Part shown: positions 9,239 through 19,601 of the stretch, piece by piece
Position numbering within the stretch: position 1 is the first letter of the stretch
Layout: each line of letters opens with the position of its first letter
Origin: Celerinatantimonas diazotrophica
GTDB lineage: Bacteria; Pseudomonadota; Gammaproteobacteria; Enterobacterales; Celerinatantimonadaceae
Length of the DNA stretch: 64,000 bases
Direction: 5' to 3'
Assembly (NCBI RefSeq): GCF_004339545.1
Contig: NZ_SMGD01000013.1
Coordinates: 372,001-436,000, forward strand
Notes under the pieces: model-generated
What the model was told of the DNA's origin: nothing
The model's input: the letters and a program-made list of their open reading frames with translations, nothing else
The model's database searches: none
Position numbers and translations under genes: made by a program

Positions 9239-10279
9239 TTAATCATAACCCATTTCTTCGTCTGATTTACGACGACTACGCGCCACCACCAGTTCGATAT
9301 CACTTTTAACCGATTCAGGACGCTTTAATTTATCACTGATTTTTAATGCTAGGTTTTCACCTCGACGCCCCACTTTGGCATGAAAGCTAGGCAAATCTTC
9401 AACAAACACCAATGCACTTTCAGGCATTTCTACAGGAATAACATCGCCAGTACGCATATTCAAAAGCGCCCGTAAAGAAAGTTCAGCCTGTAACAAGCGT
9501 GCAGATATGCTCACAGGCACATCCATAATCTCTTCTTTTAGAGCACTACTCCAGCGCTGATCGGTGTCTTCATTATCACTTTGAACCCCTGCATCGAGTA
9601 ATTCGCGAATTGGTTCCACCATTGAATAAGGCATCGAAATATGAAAGTCACCGCCGCCGCCATCAAGTTCAATATGAAAAGAGCTAACCACGATCACTTC
9701 ACTTGGACTGACAATGTTTGCCATCGCAGGGTTAACTTCTGAGTCCAGATATTCAAATTCAACATCCATCACCGGAGCCCATGCTTCGCGATAATCTTCA
9801 AAGACAATCTTAAGTAGCATCTGGATAATTCGACGCTCGGTTGGGGTAAATTCCCGCCCTTCAATTTTAGCGTGATAACGCCCATCTCCGCCAAAGAAAT
9901 TTTCTACCAAAATGAAGACCAATCGTGCTTCCATGGTGATCAGAGCCGTCCCTTTTAAGGGCCGAAAACGCACCATATTCAAACTGGTTGGAACAAACAA
10001 CGTGTGAACATATTCGCCAAATTTGAGCATCTGCACGCCATTTATTGAAACTTCAGCAGTGCGACGCATCATATTAAACAAACTGATTCGCAAATGCCTA
10101 GCAAAACGTTCGTTAACCAGCTCCAGCGTTGGCATGCGCCCACGCACGATTCGATCCTGAGATGAAAAGTCAAACTCAGTTACATCGCCACTTTCCGCCG
10201 GCGGCGCTTCTTCCTCTTCAATATCATCAACGCCATGTAACAGCGCATCGATTTCATCCTGGCTTAATAAATCAGTCAC
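9239..10279 (-). CDS. fliM: Flagellar motor switch protein FliM
   Basis: C-ring protein that binds phospho-CheY through its N-terminus. The N-terminal LLSQDEIDALLHG is the CheY-binding peptide. A middle CheC-like domain (about residues 45-240) contains GGDGR, and a C-terminal SpoA domain follows. The 346-residue length is typical. The start codon is GTG, preceded by a GAGA-type ribosome-binding site. It is 13 bases from fliL. Confidence 0.97.
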   Translation of the reverse strand: MTDLLSQDEIDALLHGVDDIEEEEAPPAESGDVTEFDFSSQDRIVRGRMPTLELVNERFARHLRISLFNMMRRTAEVSINGVQMLKFGEYVHTLFVPTSLNMVRFRPLKGTALITMEARLVFILVENFFGGDGRYHAKIEGREFTPTERRIIQMLLKIVFEDYREAWAPVMDVEFEYLDSEVNPAMANIVSPSEVIVVSSFHIELDGGGGDFHISMPYSMVEPIRELLDAGVQSDNEDTDQRWSSALKEEIMDVPVSISARLLQAELSLRALLNMRTGDVIPVEMPESALVFVEDLPSFHAKVGRRGENLALKISDKLKRPESVKSDIELVVARSRRKSDEEMGYD

Positions 10280-10292
10280 AACGTCTCTTTGC

Positions 10293-10808
10293 TCATTGCA
10301 TTACAAACCCAGTAAATAACACTTTTTCGATCACGGGTTTATTGGTTAATCCTTGCATCGCTTTGCGAGTCGCATCCAATGCTTCATTACGTAATTTATC
10401 TTTTCCACCCGGTGTTGAAAGCTGCTGAACGGTCGCAGCAGAGAAAACATTCAACAATGTTCCTTCAATCAAAGGGATATTTTTTTGTGCCAATTTTTCA
10501 TTATCTTCCCCCCGTACCATTAATTGTACTTTAATCTGTACCAAGCGGTCTCTGTCCGCTCCATTCACATTAAACACAAAAGGACGTGGCATTCCCACAT
10601 AAAATGCTGGTGCTTTGGGTTGCTCAGGGGCAGCTTGAGTGCTCGACTGAGCCTCACTAGGCTTCGCCGGTTCATCATTACCACCTAACAGGAAATAAGC
10701 CGCTACGCCACCTGCGATCAGTACAACTACAACAATTGCGATAATAATGATAAGTTTTTTCTTACCACCACCGGACTCTTCAACTTTTAATTCGCCTTCA
10801 TCCGCCAT
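10293..10808 (-). CDS. fliL: Flagellar basal body-associated protein FliL
   Basis: Single-pass inner-membrane protein that supports the stator at the motor. A lysine-rich cytoplasmic N-terminus is followed by a membrane helix around residues 18-40 (IIIIAIVVVVLIAGGVAAYF), a linker rich in Pro, Ser and Gln, and the periplasmic FliL domain. The ATG at 10808 (171 residues) is preferred over the in-frame TTG at 10826. It is first of the fliL-M-N-O-P-Q-R subcluster. Confidence 0.94.
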   Translation of the reverse strand: MADEGELKVEESGGGKKKLIIIIAIVVVVLIAGGVAAYFLLGGNDEPAKPSEAQSSTQAAPEQPKAPAFYVGMPRPFVFNVNGADRDRLVQIKVQLMVRGEDNEKLAQKNIPLIEGTLLNVFSAATVQQLSTPGGKDKLRNEALDATRKAMQGLTNKPVIEKVLFTGFVMQ

Positions 10809-10909
10809 TTTCGTCTCGTTAATCAATTACCTTGGTTGCATGCAATTATGGCATAGTGATCACTCATTCGTCATTTAGCAACTCTAAATTAACGCTCTAT
10901 GCCCATTTT

Positions 10910-13372
10910 TTAAGCATAGTAGTCAATGCCATCATCTGTAGAAAGTTGTGAATGTAAAAGATGAGGTAAGCTTTCTTCAGCTGCAACCTCATGACCGAGA
11001 TGGGCCAACGGTTGCTGACCAGCAAAGCTGCCTTGCGATTGCCCACCTGTTTGGGCAAATCCTTGCTGGGAGTTTCCAGAATTGCCTTGGTTAATCTGGC
11101 TCTGTCCCAACTGAATGCCTTGCTGAGCGAGCATATCACGTAACTTCGGCATCGATTGCTCCAACATCTCACGGGCTTGCGGATTGTGGACGTGGATCTG
11201 CACTTGTGCCTGATCATGATTCAAATGCAACCGAATTTGCATGGCCCCCAGATGAGCAGGATCGAGGCGAATATCCGCCGAATGTAATCGGTTCGATACC
11301 ATATAGTTGATACGCTCATTCAGTTCACTCGGGAGTTTTCCCGGTTGATTCATAGCCATTTGACTTGCAAACGAGCCATCACTTTTAGCGGCTGTTGTCA
11401 GAGGGCTATTGGCATTTGTGCCCAATTGTGCGCCTCCTTGATGCTGTCCTTGTGCGCCTAAACCTGACTGTTGATGGCCTGCTGATAAAGATATTTCACT
11501 TTTTACAGCCAAATCTGAATTCCCAAATTGAGTGCTATGAGCCGGTTGATGCCCATCTTTTTTCTGGGCATGGAGATCACTCGATTGAGCCGCTGCAGTC
11601 ATTACGGCCTGTTCATCACCTTTTATAGCCTGTCCGTGATTCGCTATATTCGTAACATTCGTTTTAGTGTCAGTTCCTGGAGCCGAATTTTGGGCTAAAG
11701 CTTGCTGGATTGACTGGGCAGCTGGTGTTTGGGCTTGTGACGGAGATACTTTTACTGCTGCGCTATGATTCTCCGCCGGCGCATTAACAGTTTTTTTAGC
11801 CACATCATCACTGCTAAGCATCGACTCTGACTGTTCAGCATGAGACGAATGAACTAAATTCTGTATGCTGCTCGATGCAGTCGCTCGATGTTGAACATGA
11901 GCCGCAGTCGCTTGGCTCGGTGAATGATTCATATTCACTTTTATAGCTTCGGACTGCGTCTCTTTTACGACTTTATTACCTGTGACTAGATGAGATAATT
12001 GCTCAGTCAAAACCGCAATTTTATCCGCTAATTTTTGGCTACTTTGATTGTCGCTTGGATTTGGACTCTGTTGCTTAGCTCCCTGCATGTGTTGCAATTT
12101 AAGCTCTGCTAATGCTAACAAAGCAACATTTTTAACCATTTTAGCGGCTGGACTGGATTTAGCTAAACTACTCTGCTCGTTTTGCAAAGAAGAACCACTA
12201 TCGCTTGACTGGTTTTTTTCAGGAGCGGGTAAATTAAGCAAGCTAGCCAATTGAATCTGTATCTGACTCAGCAAGCTGGCATCATCATCGCTATGCTGCT
12301 GCTCAGTTTTGGCAGATTTTACGCCTTTCAAATGGCCATTCGATTGTTCAGCGTGCGGTGAAGTATCCGTTGAACTTAATTGAATCAGCTTTTCTGAGAG
12401 CTGTTGTAGCACCTCACGCAATTTAGGGTCTATTTGATTGAGATGCTCGGTATCATGACTTTTGCCACTTTCCGATTGCACAATAGCTCGATTAAGCATC
12501 TTTAATGTTTGGTGTAATTGCAAAGAGGTCACATCAGATGATTTTGACATATCCAAATGTGTCTGAGCATCACTACTCTGAACTTTTTGGAGCATCATCA
12601 GTGCCAATTCTAATGCGCTAGGCGGTTTACCATCTTCGGCTGAAACCTGTTGACTAGCGTTTAATTTTTTCGCCTGTTCAAGTACTTGCATAGCCAATTT
12701 TAGTTTATCACTCACGGATACGACCTGTTCAAGCTGCATATCGGCATTCTGTGATTTCTCTAGCCGCGAGAGTAACTGCATTGCTTTGGATTCATCTTCA
12801 CTTACCACCACTAATGAGTCATCTTTAGTCGCCACGGGGGTATCTTCCGTTGCCAATTTTTTTTCGGCACCTTTCACATGAGCATTTTGCTCACGGACCG
12901 GCTGTTGACCCGATTTGGTTTGACCATCTCGGGTCGAATGCAAATCTTTTTCTTTTTTTAACACTTTGGCTGAATCTTGAGGATCTTGCTCGCTGGCAAC
13001 CTGACGAGGATCATCAGTAGCTACCGATTTCTGTTTCTGAGAATTTTGCTTCGAACCAACATTTTTACTTGGTTGTTGCTCAGCTTGCGGTGCCTCTTTT
13101 AGATGCGCATCGGAACCCATTCGATGCGTTTGCCGGGCTTTTGGGGAGACGTTGCTAGCGTTGGTAGATGGCTCTGAATGTTTCCCTACAGAGGCATGCG
13201 ACGGCATAGAATTGCCGCTTTTCGCTGCCGTATGACGTAATTGCTGATGCGCTCGAGAAAAAGCTTCATTAAATACAGGTGCTGAAGGTGGCGATGACAA
13301 CATACCAACCTGAGCATTGTCAGACCTTGAAGGAGCCAGTTGGCTAATATTTGCAATATTTACCGTAGCCAT
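10910..13372 (-). CDS. fliK: Flagellar hook-length control protein FliK
   Basis: Secreted molecular ruler that measures hook length and triggers the FlhB specificity switch. It is about 820 residues, roughly twice the E. coli protein. Most of it is low-complexity sequence rich in Gln, Ser, Lys and His, and the conserved flg_hook domain lies at the C-terminus (around IRLDPAHLGAMQIRLHLNHD, then MLEQSMPKLRDMLAQQGI). Start: an ATG at 13372 lies ten bases from an AAGGGA site; an ATG three codons earlier is possible. It lies between fliJ and fliL with about 100-170 bases free on both sides. Confidence 0.93.
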   Translation of the reverse strand: MATVNIANISQLAPSRSDNAQVGMLSSPPSAPVFNEAFSRAHQQLRHTAAKSGNSMPSHASVGKHSEPSTNASNVSPKARQTHRMGSDAHLKEAPQAEQQPSKNVGSKQNSQKQKSVATDDPRQVASEQDPQDSAKVLKKEKDLHSTRDGQTKSGQQPVREQNAHVKGAEKKLATEDTPVATKDDSLVVVSEDESKAMQLLSRLEKSQNADMQLEQVVSVSDKLKLAMQVLEQAKKLNASQQVSAEDGKPPSALELALMMLQKVQSSDAQTHLDMSKSSDVTSLQLHQTLKMLNRAIVQSESGKSHDTEHLNQIDPKLREVLQQLSEKLIQLSSTDTSPHAEQSNGHLKGVKSAKTEQQHSDDDASLLSQIQIQLASLLNLPAPEKNQSSDSGSSLQNEQSSLAKSSPAAKMVKNVALLALAELKLQHMQGAKQQSPNPSDNQSSQKLADKIAVLTEQLSHLVTGNKVVKETQSEAIKVNMNHSPSQATAAHVQHRATASSSIQNLVHSSHAEQSESMLSSDDVAKKTVNAPAENHSAAVKVSPSQAQTPAAQSIQQALAQNSAPGTDTKTNVTNIANHGQAIKGDEQAVMTAAAQSSDLHAQKKDGHQPAHSTQFGNSDLAVKSEISLSAGHQQSGLGAQGQHQGGAQLGTNANSPLTTAAKSDGSFASQMAMNQPGKLPSELNERINYMVSNRLHSADIRLDPAHLGAMQIRLHLNHDQAQVQIHVHNPQAREMLEQSMPKLRDMLAQQGIQLGQSQINQGNSGNSQQGFAQTGGQSQGSFAGQQPLAHLGHEVAAEESLPHLLHSQLSTDDGIDYYA

Positions 13373-13536
13373 CGATTTCATTTCCCTTGCCAGTGATATC
13401 CAGACCGCCACTGTGGCTATGCGGCAACTCAGCGATCGTTACCCATGATTAAGCAAAAATTAAACCAAGTTGTAAATTAAACAAGAGATAGTCGATAAAC
13501 AATTATCGGGGGCGATACGATATCTACAATCGAACG

Positions 13537-13986
13537 TTAATCAGGAAATAGACTTTGCCGAACGAACTGCATTGATGCGTATTCATCCAGCAATTTTTGT
13601 TCGGCGCGCGCTTGTTTTTGAGCCTTTTGTTGACGTTGACGCTCAATTAACTGCTCAAGCGCTTTATGTCGATTCGCTAGATCGAGCCAGATTTGACGCT
13701 TACGTTCCACATTCGTGCGCAATTGGACAACACTCTGTTGCTGTTCTGTTTCAGCTTTTTCGATGGTCTGAATGAATGATTGATATTGATGAAACCCAGC
13801 GGCTAACATTCCATCAGAGCCTCGCTCCATCGCTTGGAGCATATAATTATGGCGGTAATCTTCCAATTGACGAAGTTGATGTTCAAAAGAAGCCAGTTGT
13901 TGACGAGCCTGAGAAAATTCAGCAACAGCTTGTTGTTCTTGTTTTTTTAATTGCTCGCATAAAATCATTAATGCATTAATTGCCAT
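13537..13986 (-). CDS. fliJ: Flagellar export chaperone FliJ
   Basis: Small coiled-coil protein that couples the FliI ATPase ring to the FlhA gate. It is 149 residues, almost entirely helical and rich in Gln, Glu and Arg with heptad-like spacing, with no membrane segment. It sits 17 bases after fliI and before fliK, the standard position. Confidence 0.93.
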   Translation of the reverse strand: MAINALMILCEQLKKQEQQAVAEFSQARQQLASFEHQLRQLEDYRHNYMLQAMERGSDGMLAAGFHQYQSFIQTIEKAETEQQQSVVQLRTNVERKRQIWLDLANRHKALEQLIERQRQQKAQKQARAEQKLLDEYASMQFVRQSLFPD

Positions 13987-14003
13987 AGAACTCTCTCACC
14001 GCT

Positions 14004-15341
14004 TTATTCGTGATGACTCATCTGTGCCATCTGCATTAAGCGCTGCAGCTGTGTCAGACTTTCGTCAAAGTGAATGCTTTCTTTCATACTCTGCTGCAAA
14101 AATTGATCCATTTGAGGTTTCAGATTAATCGCTAAATCAATCCGTGGATCCGATCCTCGCTGATAAGCGCCTAAATTAATTAAATCACGGTTTTGCTGAT
14201 ACTGGGAATAAAGCATTTTAAGGGCTCTGGCCAGTTGCTGATGTTCATCGGTTGTGACCGCAGGCATAACACGACTAATCGATTTTTCAATATCAATGGC
14301 CGGATAGTGGCCGCTATCAGCTAATTCTCGCGATAAGACAATATGGCCATCTAAAATAGCTCTGGCCGCATCGGCAATCGGATCTTGCATATCATCCCCT
14401 TCGGTTAAAACCGTAAAAAAAGCGGTGATAGAGCCCTGCCCATTTAGACCATTGCCAGCACGTTCAACCAATCGCGGCAATTTAGCAAACACAGAAGGAG
14501 GATAACCTTTCGTGGCAGGCGGCTCACCGATCGCTAAAGCGATTTCACGCTGAGCTTGAGCATAACGAGTCAATGAATCCATTAGCAGCAACACATTGAG
14601 CCCTTGATCACGAAAATATTCCGCAATGGTGAGTGTGGTATCACACCCCTTCATCCGCATCAGCGGTGAAGCATCAGCTGGAGCCGCCACAACGACCGAC
14701 CTAGCGCGCCCCTGCTCGCCAAGGATCTCTTCAATAAACTCTTTAACTTCGCGACCACGTTCCCCAATCAGTCCAACCACCACGACATCAGCAGTTGTCC
14801 CGCGGGTCATCATTCCCATGAGCACACTTTTACCGACACCAGAACCGGCAAACAATCCCATCCGTTGCCCTTGTCCAACGGTCAATACACTATTTATCGC
14901 TCGAACGCCAACATCAAGCGGTTTTGAGATAACTTCTCGCAACATGGGATTAATTCGCTCAGCACTAAGCGTCGCGCGCTGCTGAGTCATAATATCGCCC
15001 AATCCATCCAAAGGTTGCCCTAGACCATCAATCACTCGGCCTAACAATTCTGTGCCAACATGAATATCATGTTGTTGATTCAGTGGCGTCACCTTAGCTC
15101 CGGGTAAAACTCCGGTTAATTGCTCACTAGGCATCAAATATAACTTGTCATTTGCAAAACCAACCACTTCAGCTTCAAGATTACCTGAGATGGTTTGGAC
15201 ATGGCAGAGCGAGCCGATCGGAGCCCTGCAGCCGATGGCTTCAAGAGTCAGCCCCACCACACGCGTTAACTTCCCGGCCACGGTTGGTCCTTGTCGGAGC
15301 TCCGTAACCTTTAACTGGCTAAGTGTGTGGGAAAGATTCAT
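14004..15341 (-). CDS. fliI: Flagellum-specific ATPase FliI
   Basis: F1-beta-like ATPase energising flagellar export. P-loop [30 protein letters not shown], the Walker B stretch [20 protein letters not shown] and the export-ATPase signature [19 protein letters not shown] are present. The frame is open to 15425, but the ATG at 15341 follows a GGAGAAGG site and gives 445 residues beginning [10 protein letters not shown], the normal length. The start overlaps the end of fliH by 23 bases, implying coupled translation. Confidence 0.97.
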   Translation of the reverse strand: MNLSHTLSQLKVTELRQGPTVAGKLTRVVGLTLEAIGCRAPIGSLCHVQTISGNLEAEVVGFANDKLYLMPSEQLTGVLPGAKVTPLNQQHDIHVGTELLGRVIDGLGQPLDGLGDIMTQQRATLSAERINPMLREVISKPLDVGVRAINSVLTVGQGQRMGLFAGSGVGKSVLMGMMTRGTTADVVVVGLIGERGREVKEFIEEILGEQGRARSVVVAAPADASPLMRMKGCDTTLTIAEYFRDQGLNVLLLMDSLTRYAQAQREIALAIGEPPATKGYPPSVFAKLPRLVERAGNGLNGQGSITAFFTVLTEGDDMQDPIADAARAILDGHIVLSRELADSGHYPAIDIEKSISRVMPAVTTDEHQQLARALKMLYSQYQQNRDLINLGAYQRGSDPRIDLAINLKPQMDQFLQQSMKESIHFDESLTQLQRLMQMAQMSHHE

Positions 15342-16347
15342 CACCTTCTCCACCCAAGCGCTCATCGACCTTAGCATCATCCGATAAGTCGCTCCCAGAC
15401 TCGGTTGACTGAGAAGAGGAATCATTTGTAATATCCTCAGCTTCAGATACCGAATCAGTGGCTAATTCGCCAGACTCATCATCCGATTCACCAGTTTCGG
15501 GAACCGGTGCAAGAGGTTCAACCTCAGGAACTTCAGGAGGCTCAACGGTTCGAGCCGCTTTAATATTATCGCTCAAAAAACGTTTAAGCGCCTGATTCAC
15601 CACCTCACTCATTGAATAGTCAATGGTTGAATTCTCAGCTTCAATCATGCAATCACCACGATTTAAACTGCCATCGGCAAGTAACTGCCAATGCTTTTTC
15701 TGCTGCGTTTCTTTAGGGTAAACCCCTTCAATGACCAGCAAGTCATCGGGATGTAAATGGATTAACAAGGTTTGCTCATTAACCGGCATGGCTTGGATGG
15801 CTTCTTTTACCGTGTGAATAATGACCTGTTTATTGGTCGTCAATTCAGTTTGAATAATCGCGCGAGAAACTTCACAAATCACATCGACTAATTGTAACTG
15901 CACCTGGGCAGTCACTTGCTGAACGGGGATAACTAACTCTTCAATCAACTTTTGCCAATATCCTGACAAGGTATCAATTTGTGACTGTCCTTGGGCCAGC
16001 CCCTCTTTTAAACCTTGTTGCACCCCTTCGCTATGCCCGGCTTGTATGCCTTCTTCATGGCCTTGAGCAAAGCCTTGTTCATAACCTGCAGTGCGCCCCT
16101 CGGAATGACCTTCTTCATAGGCTGTCTGCCGGATCTGTTCGAGATCTTCTAACGTCAGTGGTTTAATCGTCTCTTCATCACTGTCAGGACTCGCCTGTTC
16201 AGATTCTTCGGCATACCAATGGTAAGGACGATCAAACGCATCCGTATTTTCATGATGAGGCGCATTACCAAAATTAGGAAGTTCATAATCTTGTGCCTGA
16301 ACATGGCGAAATTTCGCTATATCTTCGTCTTTAATATGATCGACCAT
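15319..16347 (-). CDS. fliH: Flagellar export negative regulator FliH
   Basis: Stator-like partner that holds FliI at the export gate. The 342 residues are longer than the usual 230-270. An acidic N-terminus is followed by eleven glycines at exact four-residue spacing (G80 to G120), an extended GxxxG helix-packing ladder known in this family but unusually regular here. The FliH domain covers about residues 125-265. A tail of about 78 residues rich in Glu, Asp and Ser ends the protein and overlaps the fliI start. It is four bases from fliG. Confidence 0.93.
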   Translation of the reverse strand: MVDHIKDEDIAKFRHVQAQDYELPNFGNAPHHENTDAFDRPYHWYAEESEQASPDSDEETIKPLTLEDLEQIRQTAYEEGHSEGRTAGYEQGFAQGHEEGIQAGHSEGVQQGLKEGLAQGQSQIDTLSGYWQKLIEELVIPVQQVTAQVQLQLVDVICEVSRAIIQTELTTNKQVIIHTVKEAIQAMPVNEQTLLIHLHPDDLLVIEGVYPKETQQKKHWQLLADGSLNRGDCMIEAENSTIDYSMSEVVNQALKRFLSDNIKAARTVEPPEVPEVEPLAPVPETGESDDESGELATDSVSEAEDITNDSSSQSTESGSDLSDDAKVDERLGGEGDESFPHT

Positions 16348-16350
16348 CGA

Positions 16351-17379
16351 TTACAAGAACTCCTCACCACCACCAGCACCACCTAGCATAATTTCACCGG
16401 CATCGGATAAACGGCGAGCAGTCGATAAGATCTCTTTTTGAGCTGACTCGACTTCACTGACACGAACGGGCCCCATCGCTTCTAAATCATCTTGGAGCAT
16501 TTCAGCGGCACGTTTGGACATATTACGCAGTATTTTCTCTTTAAGCTGATCGTCAGTGCCTTTAATCGCTTTCAGCAACACTTCTTGCTGCACATCTCGC
16601 AACAGGGTTTGAATCCCTCGATCATCAACATCAATGAGATTTTCAAAGACAAACATGAGATCCTGAATTTGCTGAGCCATCTCTTCATCACTTTCACGAA
16701 TGGAGTCCATAAGCATCCCTTCAACATTCGTATCGAGATAGTTCATAATATTCGCAGCGGCTTTCAGACCACCCATTTTCGCCGCTTGAGCACCCGCTTG
16801 GCCGGCAAATTGTTTTTCCATAATCTCATTTAATTCAGTCAATGCGGCTGGCTGAACCTCTTCTAAATTGGCAATACGCATCATCAAATCAAGGCGAACC
16901 TTGTCAGGGAATTGCGACATAATTTCAGCAGATTGCTCGGGTTCAAGATAAGACAACACAATGGTCTGAATTTGAGGATGTTCGTTTTGAATAATGCTAG
17001 CAACTTGGCGAGCATCCATCCATTTGAGCGAGTCGAGCCCTTTAGAGCCACTGCCCATAATGATCTGATCCACCAAGTTCGCCGCTTTATCTTCACCTAA
17101 TGCAGCAGTTAAGGCATTACGGACAAAATCCTGACTCCCAATCCCGATATTCGTGTATTTTTGAATATCTTCGATGAAACGCTCATGTACAGCGACAACC
17201 CGATCATGGCTGAAATCTTCCATAGAAGCCATTGCCATCCCTAACCGCTGGACTTGTTTGGGCTCTAAGTTACGAAAAATTGCTGCAGCATCGTCTTCAT
17301 TCAGGCTAAGCATCAAAATCGCAGCCATATCTGTTCCGCTGGTATTTGATAGATCATACTTCTTTTCGTCATTTGCCAT
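16351..17379 (-). CDS. fliG: Flagellar motor switch protein FliG
   Basis: Rotor protein that couples the C-ring to the MS-ring and to the stator. It is 342 residues; the EHPQ motif in the middle domain (NEHPQIQTIVLSYL) and the C-terminal charged torque helix region with MSKRAAEMLQDDLEAMGPV are visible. It begins within the last 11 bases of fliF and precedes fliH. Confidence 0.97.
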   Translation of the reverse strand: MANDEKKYDLSNTSGTDMAAILMLSLNEDDAAAIFRNLEPKQVQRLGMAMASMEDFSHDRVVAVHERFIEDIQKYTNIGIGSQDFVRNALTAALGEDKAANLVDQIIMGSGSKGLDSLKWMDARQVASIIQNEHPQIQTIVLSYLEPEQSAEIMSQFPDKVRLDLMMRIANLEEVQPAALTELNEIMEKQFAGQAGAQAAKMGGLKAAANIMNYLDTNVEGMLMDSIRESDEEMAQQIQDLMFVFENLIDVDDRGIQTLLRDVQQEVLLKAIKGTDDQLKEKILRNMSKRAAEMLQDDLEAMGPVRVSEVESAQKEILSTARRLSDAGEIMLGGAGGGEEFL

Positions 17380-19111
17380 CGTTAATCACCCAATCTTTAA
17401 TGACCATCGCTGCTAAATCTGGCTCATTGGAAACCAATGCGCGCACCGCTTTAAGAACATCTTCATCACGATGCATATCTGGTAATTTTAGCTGACCATT
17501 TTGAATACCGAAATCAGCTCCTGTGATATCGGCTGACAATAGCTCAGCATCATCGCTGGTATCATAAGCCGACATTGCTGTTTCTAAATCATTATCACCA
17601 GTTTCTTCTTCGACACTATTATTGAGTAATCGGTTCAACGTCGGCCGCACGACTGCCAGAATTAATACGACCAATACCAAAACAGCCCCAGCGATACGCA
17701 TCGCTCGCCAGAACCAGTCTTGCTCCCAGACAGGCAGATCTTTAACAGTATCAACTTGTGGACGGGTAAATGGGACACTGACCACTTCTAGTGTATCGCC
17801 ACGAGACATATCAAATCCAATCCCACCTTCGAGAAGTCGCCGGATATTTGCCATCTCTTCGGCACTGCGTGGGACTCGTGTAACTTTTCCATCGGCCCCT
17901 GGTTTTGCGACATAATCAACGGCCACTGAAACACTTAAGCGACGCACCACCCCCACTTGCTGACGAGTATGACTGATGGTCGTATCTAACTCATAGTTAC
18001 GAGTCTCTTCTTTATGGCTACGACCACTGACAGTGCTCTGGTTCGCCTGTGCTTGCTTCTGGGTTTCAGGAATATTTGACTTTGCTGGCGGCTGATTTGA
18101 TAGAGCCCCCGGGATCCCAAGTGGATTACGGCCCGTACTATTATCCTGTACTGTCATTTCACTGCGGATAGCAGGTAAATCAGGATTATAGCTTTTTTGT
18201 GTCTGTACCACCGAGGTGAAGTCCATTGAAACATCGACCTGAGCGGTATAATTACCTGCCCCTAAGACGGGCGTTAAGATTGAGTCAATTTTATCTTTGT
18301 ATTGTTGCTCGCGATTTTGTTCAATCTGTAAGTGACGACGATTTTGTAAATCGGCAGCACTTTCACTCCCAGAGTTGAGTAACTGACCATTTTGGTCGGT
18401 CACGGTCACACGCTGAGGGGTTAAATTCTGAACCGCCGAAGCAACCATATCGACGATGGAATCAATTTCATTTTGTTTCAGTCCCAAATTGACATTTTTC
18501 AACGTCACGACAACAGTTGCCGAAGGCTTCTGACTATTTCGGGCAAATACATTATAACGGGGAATAGCCAACAAAACTTTGGCTTTAGAAACAGCTTGGA
18601 TCTGTGCAATTGCGCTTTCTAGCTGGCGTTCACGACTAAGTTTGAGTCGTTCTTGTTCAAGGCGCTGACTCACACCAAAGCCCATATCTTTAAGTAAGAT
18701 ATCATCACCGTCAGACTGTGCTGGCGTACTGGAAATTCCCCCCCGCAGCATCTTCAAACGAATCGCTGAATATTGGTCGGCACGAACAAAAACAGTTTTA
18801 CCCTCAACATTATATTTAATGTCGTTCTGGTCAAAAAAATCTAATGTTTTCACCAATTCTGGAGCTGTATAAGTCCCGATTGGACGCATTTCTGGCTGTT
18901 TTGCCCACATCAGCAAAAAGACCCCGAGAGCCAGACAAATAGCCAGAGCTAAGATCATAATAATTTGGCGTAAAATGACGCCATTTTGTAAAAATCCTAA
19001 CCAAGAACCGCTTTGCTGTTCATTCTCTTCTAAATCTGCCGCTGCACTATCCGGACCGGCCAACAATGCATTATTATCATTGATTGGGGTTTCATTTGCT
19101 TCGCCTGCCAC
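17369..19111 (-). CDS. fliF: Flagellar MS-ring protein FliF
   Basis: Inner-membrane ring protein on which the basal body is built. It is 580 residues: a membrane helix near residues 47-68, ring-building YscJ-like domains with ARNSQKPSATVVVTLK, a second helix near residues 470-490, and a cytoplasmic FliG-binding tail ending AAMVIKDWVINDGK. The start is GTG with a good GAGGAG site. It follows fliE after 20 bases and overlaps fliG. Confidence 0.97.
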   Translation of the reverse strand: MAGEANETPINDNNALLAGPDSAAADLEENEQQSGSWLGFLQNGVILRQIIMILALAICLALGVFLLMWAKQPEMRPIGTYTAPELVKTLDFFDQNDIKYNVEGKTVFVRADQYSAIRLKMLRGGISSTPAQSDGDDILLKDMGFGVSQRLEQERLKLSRERQLESAIAQIQAVSKAKVLLAIPRYNVFARNSQKPSATVVVTLKNVNLGLKQNEIDSIVDMVASAVQNLTPQRVTVTDQNGQLLNSGSESAADLQNRRHLQIEQNREQQYKDKIDSILTPVLGAGNYTAQVDVSMDFTSVVQTQKSYNPDLPAIRSEMTVQDNSTGRNPLGIPGALSNQPPAKSNIPETQKQAQANQSTVSGRSHKEETRNYELDTTISHTRQQVGVVRRLSVSVAVDYVAKPGADGKVTRVPRSAEEMANIRRLLEGGIGFDMSRGDTLEVVSVPFTRPQVDTVKDLPVWEQDWFWRAMRIAGAVLVLVVLILAVVRPTLNRLLNNSVEEETGDNDLETAMSAYDTSDDAELLSADITGADFGIQNGQLKLPDMHRDEDVLKAVRALVSNEPDLAAMVIKDWVINDGK

Positions 19112-19131
19112 AAGCGTCTCCTCAAATCACA

Positions 19132-19494
19132 CTAGATCGGCATTGCCATGATCTGTTTATAAGCATCAACCACTTTATTGCGAACCTCTACGGTTGCATC
19201 AAAAGCAATTGAGGATTTTTGTGCTGCGATCATGACATCCGACAGGCTGACATTTTTATCACCCATATCAAATCGGGTTCGCAAATCACTAGTATTACTC
19301 TGCAATGAATTGACATGGTTAATCGCATCGCTCAAAAGCTGACCGAAGTCTTTACTAGCCGAATTGCCATGAGTCAGTCCGGTGACGGCAGATGAATCGC
19401 TACGATCCGCTCGAATCGCTTGTTCTGGGGACAAACCAGCCTGTTGGCCCATCGATTGCATTTGTTGTAGAAGTGGTGCTGCATCCAATTTCAT
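19132..19494 (-). CDS. fliE: Flagellar hook-basal body adaptor FliE
   Basis: Small protein joining the MS-ring to the rod. It is 120 residues; the C-terminal half with SLSDVMIAAQKSSIAFDATVEVRNKVVDAYK matches the FliE family signature. It is first in the fliEFGHIJK... run and has a sigma54-like promoter about 50 bases upstream. Confidence 0.96.
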   Translation of the reverse strand: MKLDAAPLLQQMQSMGQQAGLSPEQAIRADRSDSSAVTGLTHGNSASKDFGQLLSDAINHVNSLQSNTSDLRTRFDMGDKNVSLSDVMIAAQKSSIAFDATVEVRNKVVDAYKQIMAMPI

Positions 19495-19546
19495 TGTCTT
19501 ATCCTTACTGCCAATTTCCTGACAACTCCGTATTTAGCATGGATAA

Positions 19547-19562
19547 AGCAATTGTTGGGCCA
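19547..19562 (-). promoter_or_regulatory. Sigma54-like promoter for fliE operon
   Basis: Minus-strand TGGCCC-AACAA-TTGCT matches TGGCAC-N5-TTGCW at all but one position, with correct GG-to-GC spacing. The predicted start is about 40 bases before the fliE ATG. Sigma54/FlrC-dependent transcription of fliE is established in Vibrio. Confidence 0.7.
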
Positions 19563-19601
19563 ACATTATATGTTAAAAATAATTACTTATTATTCAAAAA
19601 G

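Noticed and set aside
10897-11217. 106-codon frame inside fliK
   Set aside because: It is an out-of-frame shadow of the conserved FliK C-terminal domain.
15342-15425. Upstream extension of fliI
   Set aside because: It lies wholly inside fliH and lacks similarity; the ATG at 15341 has a good ribosome site.
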